Source: Coix lacryma-jobi var. lacryma-jobi (taxonomy: Eukaryota; Streptophyta; Magnoliopsida; Poales; Poaceae). Taken from it: a stretch of DNA of 64,000 nt. Position 1 is the first letter of the stretch; every line of letters starts with the position of its first letter. Positions 56,390-64,000 of the stretch are shown here, piece after piece. The position numbers and the translations under genes are program-made. Below the pieces are notes generated by a model. The model was not told the DNA's origin and did no database searches. It was given only the letters and a program-made list of their open reading frames with translations. The stretch is from contig CM019828.1 in assembly GCA_009763385.1 (NCBI GenBank), positions 24,065,000 to 24,128,999 on the forward strand, in the 5' to 3' direction.

Positions 56390-58004
56390 TGTGGCAAAGC
56401 TATCGGTGAGGAAGGCGCGGTGGTCGATGTGACGACACGTGGCGGCATCCTGGAGCTTGCGTCGAGGCGAAGCGAAGGGTGAGAAGGCGTGTGGCCGTCG
56501 GATGAAGAATGACCGAGTTGGACGGTTTTACCCCTAGGGGGTATTTGGGTCAGTGCTTCATGTAAGGGCATTTTGGTCTTTGGACGTGCGCCTATATATA
56601 TATGTGAGAGGGCTGGTTAGGGCAACCTATCCTTGGAGGTGTGTCACTCTCATTTTGTTCATGTGAGAGGAGGCTAGGGTTAGAGGAGAGGAGGACTCTT
56701 GTTCTTGAGCTTTTTGCCATCCGAGCTTTGTTGTTGCGAGGAGTGGCTTGTAACCCAACATCGTGTGCTACACAATTCATCATCCCGTAGCAATCCAAGG
56801 ATCAATTTCTTACTCCTCTTGTGTTGGCTGAAATTTGGATCGATTCGTGTTTTTGTTCTTCGCGTTTTGGTTTTTCCCTTCTCGGAGATTTGCTTCGTTC
56901 TCCCTCTCCAAGCAAAGATTTGTGATTCCGTTTGAATCAGATTGTTCTATGTCGTGAGCTCCTTCTTTCCACAGAAGGATTTCCCCTCTAACCTCACGAG
57001 CACATAGATCGGGTCGAAATCGCGTTCGTTCTTCCCCTTTTCTAGTGTTCTTTCGATTTCTCATGGATTAGTTGGTTTGGAGCAATGATATCCTAGGATT
57101 AGCTTCCCAACACGTAGAAGAACACTTGAGAGAAGTTTGGTTGCAGCCCCATTCGATTTGGTGAAGATCCAATCGATTTTGGTTTTGATACGGGCTGTTT
57201 TTGGGCATTCTGGGCATTCCCGGACTGTCCGGCATTTATCCCCGGACTGTCCGGGGGTCAGGGCTGTTCACGGGTAGAGAGGTCGCTGTTTTCATTTTTG
57301 AACGGCGGATTGTCCGGGACTCATTCTCGGACTGTCCGTGGTTCAATAGCGGATAGTCCGCGGTTCACTAGCGGACAGTCCGCCAATGCACAGTTTTGCT
57401 GTTTTCGTCCGTATCTTTTGCGTACGAGCTCCGATTTAAGATCCGTTTATTGCGTTGGTTTTCTAACTTCTTAGGGATCATTTCAAAGTACTTTTGACAC
57501 CATTGGTCAAAGAATTTTTGGTCGGACACTTCCTTTTTCTCCATAGGAGTTAAGTGTTCCTCTTTCGAAGTTTCGTTGGTTCTAGCGTCTATATCTTTTG
57601 CGTTCGAGCTCCGATTTGAGATCCGTTTGTTGTGTTAGTTTCCTAACCTCATAAGGATCTTTCCAAGGTGCTTTTGCCACTAGTTGGCCTAAGTGGTTTT
57701 GGTTGAACACTTTCCTCTTCTCCATAGGAGTGGGGTGTTCCGTTATCGGAGGTTCGATTGTTCTAGGAGCTTGCTTGTGCAGTTTTTGCCCCGTTGCTTT
57801 GACGCTTGGTTTTGGGGGTTCTTCGGTAGTTCCGCTGTACCTCTAGTACATCTCCTAGGGTATCCACCTATTCGTAGGTCGTGAACTCACCGGTTGTTTG
57901 AGTCTTCGCTTTTGGGGTGATTTTCTAAGACAAGAGCCATCATTTCTCGAGAAGAAATTTGTGGCTCTCATTCACCCCCCTCTGGTCGCCAATTCGGTCC
58001 TTCA
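56390..58004 (+). repeat. 5' LTR of a plus-strand copia-type element
   Basis: The right boundary is firm: CCTTCA at 58004 is followed by a tRNA-Met-type primer-binding site. The left boundary is inferred from a TG at 56390 and from the loss of copia RT homology near there; it may be a truncation. A TATATATATATG box lies near 56592. Six GCGGACTGTCCG-like motifs lie at 57220-57385. The end TTCACCCCCCTCT is typical of SIRE LTRs. Confidence 0.65.
56592..56603 (+). promoter_or_regulatory. Candidate LTR TATA box
   Basis: CTATATATATATG about 200 bp into the LTR is followed by a transcribed-looking leader. It is the only strong TATA-like sequence in this LTR. Confidence 0.45.
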
Positions 58005-58020
58005 ATTGATATCAAAGCCA
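58005..58020 (+). other. Primer-binding site (initiator tRNA-Met type)
   Basis: ATTGATATCAAAGCCA directly follows the LTR and resembles the TGGTATCAGAGCC sequence complementary to initiator tRNA-Met in copia elements, with a few changes. Confidence 0.7.
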
Positions 58021-58149
58021 GTCAAGGATCTCTCTACCTTAACCGGTTCCGGATCCGCGAAGGCGACCTTTTGAGAGCGGTTGTGCTTCCGACTTTGTTC
58101 GTCGAGGTGTTGAGCTTTTGTCTTGCTAACACTAACGGTGCTTTTGCAA

Positions 58150-60158
58150 ATGGCACCAAATTTCTCTACTAGTGTGTCTTTGTCCTTAGGTGTGAATGAT
58201 GGACATGCGATCGAGGACAACATTTTGGCAAGGAGTGCGGCTCTTGAGACGGAACGTGAGGTAGATGCTTTGCTGGACTTCCTAGGAGATGATGAGCATT
58301 CGACGGAGGATCTTATACGTGAACTTGGCAAGGCCAAGAAAGGTACACTTGCTGCTTGTTTTGGGATTGTGTCCCAACAATTTAATGCTTGCTGTGATGA
58401 CAACACTAAATATGATGAGCTTTGTGATATCTTGCATAGTAAGATTAAGAAGTTGAAATGCTCTGTTGCTAGATTAAGATGTGGTCTTTTTCATTAGAAG
58501 TCTAGTGCATCTTTATCTTGCACCTCTTGTAGTGACATGGTTAGGAAGAATGATGAGCTATGCTTTTCTCTTGCTAGCTTAAAATCTGAGAATGAATTGT
58601 TGAAATTAAATGCTTCCAAACCATGTCTAGTTTGCATTGACTTACGCAAGGATCTTGATTGTGCTAAAACTGAAATAGCCTTGCTTAAGTCAAATGCTTT
58701 GTTACCATGTGTTTCTTGTGAGTTTTTACATGCTGAAATTAATAAATTAAAATTGACTCACACCACATGTGTAGATGAACTTGAGCATGCTAGGGCTGAA
58801 ATTGATGAGATAAATGCTAGGCCTTGTAGCTCATGCTCTTTGAATAAAAATGCTTGCCATGCTTCTAGTGATACTCATGATTCTTTGCTTGATGTGAATG
58901 GTGATGTTTCTTCCACCGATTTCATGTGCACATCATGCACTGATTTTGAAAAAGAAGTTTTAGCTTTGAAAGTTTTGCGTGATGATATGAGCGCCAAGTT
59001 GGTTGAGCACAATGATATGAGTGCCAACCTTGAAAAAGAAAATGAACTCTTGTGTATCACATATGCCGAGTGCATTAGAGAGGAGATGGAAAATATGAAA
59101 AACACTCCTTGTGGTACTTGTGATCGCCTCATGTTTGAGAATGAGGTTTTAGCCAAAAGATGCAAGAGTCTTTATGCTAAGTCTTTTGAGTCACGCAATT
59201 CTTGCAACTCCGATGTTGATGCTTCTAAAATTGCTTCTTTGCAACCAGAGTTTAGTTCTTATGTTGCACGTGAGTCTTTTAACGATAGCACTTGTGTCAA
59301 GGTTTCGGATAGCTCTTTTATAGCTACTCCTAACCTTGTTGTTTCTTCGAGTGATGTCCAAGAGACTTCTCATGACAAGAGTGCTTCTCACATTTTTGGA
59401 AATCGTGCTCCCAATCCGATATTCCATTGCACCTTTTGCAAGAAAGATGGACACTCATTCGATTTTTGCTTTCGCCGTGTCAAACACGAGCGGCGTATTC
59501 GAGCTAAGGCTTTTAGGAAGCCACGTAGCCTTTCCCATGACACGTGTGCTCCTAGTGTTCGCACCAAGTTGAACGTTGATGCTTCTTGTTCCAAGTCCCA
59601 AGGGACTTCTCACTTGTCGGAGAATGATGTGCCTTCCAGTAGGCCTTTGTACCATTGCTCTTTTTTGAGAAAGATGGACATCAAGAAAGCTTTTGCTATC
59701 GGCGTGCCAAACACTTGCGCCAAGCTCGCTCTTCTAGGAAGATGGTGGTTCATAGCCCTTCTCATGGCATGGACGCTTGTGTTCCTAGTAAGAAGCCCCT
59801 ATTTGTTGATGGGTTTTATGACTCCTTTTCTAGTGGGTTGGGTCATGGTCGTGGACATGCTTCTAGTGCTACTTGTGTTGGTCCACGTCATGCTTCTCAT
59901 GGTGCTTCTATTGGTACTTTTCAAAAAACCTTGGAAAATGTTTGCCTCTTTTCTCGTGGTATGACTCGTTCTTCTCCTCGAGTTGTCCTTTTGAGGAATG
60001 TTTCAAAGGATGCTTCAAAATTGCATTTGAACCAACATTTGCATCATGCTAACCCGCATGATAAGTTGAGTTTTGTGACCAAGTCTTGGGTTCCCAAGTA
60101 CATGCTTGCTAACCCTTCAGGATCCAAGACTCGAGTTACTTTGTCCTCTTGTGTGTAG
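58150..60158 (+). pseudogene. SIRE-type gag, one stop and one frameshift
   Basis: A long frame starts at ATG 58150, is interrupted by TAG at 58495, continues in the same frame to about 59660, loses one T in the T-run at 59660-59666, and ends in the shifted frame at TAG 60158. The product would be about 670 residues: a coiled-coil N-terminal half, five CxxC motifs (CLVC, CVSC, CSSC, CTSC, CGTC) spaced through further coiled coil, then a zinc knuckle CTFCKKDGHSFDFC and a second, duplicated and degraded, CSFFEKDGHQESFC, and the conserved KSWVPKYMLANP tail. Such gags form the particle and bind element RNA. No pol follows. Confidence 0.8.
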
Positions 60159-62686
60159 ATATGAGGACGCGGGGTGGAGAACATGCGCCTGATGGAGCTT
60201 GATCTCTTAGATGTGATCAAGAGTTGATGGTTCTCTACACCCCACTTAGATTTGCCTCCAAAGAGGCTTTTGCAGCTTGGTGGGCTTTCATATACACTCA
60301 TACCTTGTACATCCATGATCTATGTCTTGTGGTATGAGATGGTCTTTCATGTGCTCACTTGTATAGTTTTTGAATGTACATTTTCCTATGTATCATGTTT
60401 TATTTAGTCTAGCATGTGCTATCTTCTGTATCATATGGCATGCTAGCTTTGTGTATAACTTTGGTGGCTTATCCACTTTTCATGCCAGTTTGTGATCCTC
60501 ATGAACATTGTGCCATGTTTTACCATACTTCTCCATGAGCTTTACTTGTAGTGGTATGATGTTCATTAGGTGTCACTTTTCAGGTGCTCGTTTTGGTTAG
60601 CTACATGTATCCTGTTGATATGTTTAGTTCGAGCACCAGCCTTTCCACAATTTTATCATGTTACATGCTTCTGGATCTATTGCTATCATTATCTTGCATT
60701 GTAGCATGTGTTGAGGTTTAGGTTGTGTTTGAGTTGATCATGTCTCTATGTTGCATTTTGCTATACAGTGCTTTATCCTGTTGCATGGTAGTCTTGACTA
60801 GTTTGTGTTCAGATCTCCGTGCGGTATCATTCATAGGTAGGCCTCTAGTTTGTGTTCAGATCTCCGTGCGGTATCATTCATAGGTAGGCCTCTTTTTGTT
60901 GAGAGTTCACCCTATGCTTATCATGTGACTAACTGTTTTATGGAGACCTTGAGGTCACACTAGACGAGACGATACCTTGTGTTTCTCCTGTGTTTGAGCT
61001 TGTAGGAGAACAGGAGCCTGGAGAGAGCATTTCAGCTCACGGACCCGATCTCACTTCTTCAATGACTAGTGGTTCCGTTCGAGCAGCTCTCCAGTGAGCA
61101 CTAGCTGCACCTGAGGTAGCGACAACATCTGGCGAGGGGGAGATGACTTTGGCATGGTAGGCGTCCCCTCAGGTATCACACAAGCAGGCGGTCAAGCGCA
61201 TCATGAGGTACCCCTGACACACTTCTGAGTTCGGGTTTGGTACTCTTCTTCTTTGACCCCTTTGCTTTGTGGTTTTTCGATGTGGATTTTGCTGGTTGTT
61301 CGTTTGAGCGTTTCTTGGCTCTTGATTTGTGAGTTTGGTGTGTGTTTCCCTTTTAGTTGGGGAAACATTTTGCTTGTGGTATCTTAGTTTGACTTTTCCG
61401 ATACCCTTTTTGCTTTGAGTTTCTGTTGTTAGGCTAGTTTTCGCTTTGATTTTGATAGACTAGCTTTTGCATGCATTTCATCATGTATTTAGTGCATTTT
61501 AGAGCTTCATGTTTAGAGCAATGAGAATGAAATTATGCTCTTTTTGGTATATCCTGTTGATTAATGATGATGCTTGTAGCTTAGGCTCTTTTTGATCACT
61601 TGATACATGTTATGAGCTAAGCTATTTTTGCAAATGGTGAACTTGATTAATCAACTATGAAACCTTTAATTTGTTCACCATTAAGAGTGACAACTAGCAT
61701 GAGTAGGATGTGTTGAGATCACTTGTGCTATCTTTTGTATGCTAGGTTGCTATGTCTCTTGCAATGAGTCATTCACTTGCTTGGTTTGTTCATGTTTACC
61801 TTGTGCTTAAAATTTGAATCAAGTCTAAGTGAAATGAAAAGATCGACATGAGATTGCATGTGTCAGCACCTCACGGTATCGAGACTGTTTCTCATTGCAC
61901 TTTTGAGTTAAACTTGAGCCATGTAGTGTAAGACCGAAACCAGTGCTTTAAGCTTCCGATTGCTTTTCTTGCATAGGCTTAGCCCGGTTGAAAAGTTAGG
62001 CAATGACCATGCTTTCAACCTCTCGCAATCACATGCTTTTAATTTAAGCTTGTGTTAATACCGCTGCAAATTCCGATAAAATTTGATAATGACACAAGTC
62101 TATGCTTCATTCTATGGCATGATGATTGAACTTTGCTAGTGGTAGTTCACCTTGTATACTTGAGTTAGCACTTGGTTGATTTCCTGTCTATTCATGCTAA
62201 GTGTTGTTTTAGTGGTGAACTGCTTTTGAATGGCTTAAAACTGCTCATATGCTCTATTGTTCATATTTCGTATTCTTTTGATCAGTTTGAGCCTTTGCTA
62301 GCATTTGTATTGGTTGCTACATTTTCAGGGCAGCACCTTTTTGAGCATCTTTTCATTCTGATTGCTATACACTTGAAGCTGTTGCATTGTACATATCATG
62401 CATTTTTAGCTTAGTGTACATACCCCCAGCTCTGACACTCTTCGTGGTCTCTTTCACTGCTTTACACTGCCCCCATATGCTTTTGGTTGATGACTTGTCT
62501 TGTGTTTGTGTCAACCTTGTGGAGAAATGTCAAAACCCCTCAGCATGTTCCTTTTTGTCAAGGGGGAGAAGTTGTTTGCAAGGGGGAGCTTGAGTGTTGG
62601 CACAAAGGGGGGAGTCGTGCATTTTGAGGAGAGCTTTGAGCTAGGGGGAGTTTAGCTCTTTTATGTGCTTCAATTGGTATCCTTCA
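60159..62686 (+). other. Non-coding 3' region of the gag-only element
   Basis: About 2.5 kb follow gag with no reverse transcriptase, integrase or protease in any frame that I can find. It ends in G-rich tracts such as AAGGGGGAGAAG (about 62560), AAGGGGGGAG and CTAGGGGGAG (about 62645), which resemble a polypurine tract. The next LTR-like sequence starts at 62687. Confidence 0.55.
60800..60893. repeat. Tandem duplication, 47-bp unit
   Basis: AGTTTGTGTTCAGATCTCCG and the following 27 bases occur at 60800-60846 and identically at 60847-60893. Confidence 0.9.
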
Positions 62687-64000
62687 TGAAAGGATCGTGA
62701 CGCCTAAGAGGGGGGGTGAATTAGGCAACTTAAAACTTCTACTCTAAACTAAGGCCTCTAATTTCCACCTAGTCGAAACCTATGCAAGAAAGTAAATTAT
62801 CTAATGTGCAACTAATGTTTTGCTATGTGTGTTTGCTATCTCTACCGCAAAAGGAGTTATGCTACCTAGTTTCCAAACCTATCAACTAGCATATAAACTA
62901 GGAAAGGTAAAGCACATGAACAATGTAGCAATGTAAATGCGGAAGCTTAAAGAGTGTGATAGAGATGCAAACTCCCGTCGACGACTCCGGTATTTTTACC
63001 GAGGTATCGAGAAGCGCGCAAGCTTCCCCCTAGTCCTCGTTGGAGCCCATCGCAAGGAATCCCTCGCAAGGGCCAAGCTCTCGGTCGGGTAACTCCGTGG
63101 ATAGCTCCGGTCCTTCCCCACACGCAAGTGGGTCTCCGGTTAAGCCACTCGTGGCAAAGCCTCTCCCGGATGCTCCCCGCCGTCTTCACTATCAAGCTTC
63201 CGGCCGAAACGTCGTGGGCCTTGTTCCCTTCGGTACACGGAGGCGGCCACACCACAACCTCGGTTGGTGTGGTCTCGCAAGACTACAATCCCCGCCGATG
63301 TACAACAACGGTGCGCGCAAGCACCGGTAGATAAGAGGTTTTCAACCTCACTAAACACTAAGCCTAACACCTAGAGCAAGCGCAAAACAGTGGTCTAACT
63401 ATCTTAAGCACTTCGCAAAGCACCTACACCAATCACCTAGTATATCACTTGAGCACTTTGGTGGCTAGAGCAACTAAATATGTGTCTATGCACTTGGTAT
63501 ACTTCCTTGAGCTCCAACCTACTTGTTTTGGGGGGTATATATAGAGCCCCAAGCAAATAGAGCCGTTGAGCACCAAAGGTGGTCTAGACTGCGTAGCATC
63601 GGACGCTGCAGTCGCGACCATCGGACGCGTCCGATGCTCCTTTAACGACTAGATGCCAGCCTGGCACTGCGTCACAACGGCTACTTCAGCGTCCGATGGT
63701 TGATCAACGGACGCGTCCGATGCTCACAGAGCCTCTTTCGAACCTCTCTGCATGGTCATCGGATGCAGGGTCCTGTAGCGTCCGATGTTAGCAACGGAGC
63801 GTCCGATGTTCGCTGTGCATGTTTGCACAGTGTTACAGTCGCGTCCGATGCCTCGGTCTTCAGCGTCCGATGCTCCTGCTGGCGCTGACACGAGTTAGGG
63901 TTTACCAACGGAGCGTCCGACGCCTGCGTGGGCAGCGTCCGATGTCCCTTTCTTCTCGTTTCTTCGCGTTTTCTTGCGTCGTCTTGGTTCCATTCTTGTG
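62687..64000 (-). repeat. Partial SIRE-type LTR, cut by the window end
   Basis: Begins TGAAAGGATCGTGACGCC followed by AAGAGGGGGGGTGAA, the inverted form of SIRE LTR 3' ends, so the element would read on the minus strand. A TATATATA stretch lies near 63535. About a dozen AGCGTCCGATG-type motifs cluster at 63598-63945. It differs in sequence from both other copia LTRs here, so it is a third family or subfamily. Orientation and identity are inferred. Confidence 0.55.

Noticed and set aside
56396..56571. N-terminal extension of the copia RT frame
   Set aside because: This part lies in the LTR of the other element and has no RT similarity; it is an accidental open frame across the junction.
63598..63945. 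Regular repeats suggestive of a CRISPR-like array
   Set aside because: The motif is short, spacing is irregular, both orientations occur and the context is a plant LTR.

Overview
This is nuclear DNA from a grass, most likely a panicoid such as an Andropogoneae species. The evidence is a monocot-style cinnamoyl-CoA reductase gene plus a dense layer of grass transposons: Stowaway, Tourist and hAT MITEs, CACTA elements whose subterminal repeats read TTTAGTCCCGGTTGG or TTTGCCGAGTGC, a Tat-lineage Ty3/gypsy element and SIRE-type Ty1/copia LTRs. Only two host genes are convincing. CCR1 (lignin pathway, + strand, 33567-39212) has five exons and encodes 368 residues. A COA6-like mitochondrial twin-cysteine protein (- strand, 42657-43218) has three exons and encodes 116 residues.

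Layout. From 1 to 16 kb the window is intergenic and packed with small DNA transposons: three non-autonomous CACTA elements, an hAT MITE with an 8-bp target duplication, at least seven Stowaway-like MITEs and one Tourist-like MITE. One CACTA element is split by a 3.6-kb solo LTR that has its own 5-bp target duplication. At 16122-31356 a complete 15.2-kb Tat-type gypsy element sits inside a Stowaway-like MITE, flanked by the duplication GGAAA. Its gag-protease-pol reads on the minus strand. Its 3' region carries an oppositely oriented, intron-containing gene on the plus strand with its own TATA box. All of its genes are damaged by stops or frameshifts except the 978-codon RT/RNase H/integrase frame.

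From 31.4 to 33.2 kb lies the CCR1 upstream region, then CCR1, a 3.4-kb intergenic stretch, and the COA6-like gene. From 43.3 to 52.2 kb I see AT-rich intergenic DNA with degenerate repeats, one TTTGCCGAGTGC CACTA element, one Tourist-like MITE and no recognisable gene. From 52.3 kb to the end the window is SIRE-type copia material: the 3' part of a minus-strand element (LTR plus RT/RNase H), abutted in the RT region by a plus-strand element with an LTR, primer-binding site and long gag but no pol, then the start of a third LTR cut off by the window edge.

The most interesting signals are: tRNA-derived modules inside three CACTA elements of two families; the spliced antisense gene with a basic Arg/Ser-rich segment and coiled coil inside the Tat element; three different copia LTRs that each carry a cluster of a different near-palindromic motif; and a copia-type element built of gag without pol. 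All coordinates, repeats and duplications were read by eye. Family names rest on remembered family features, not on searches.
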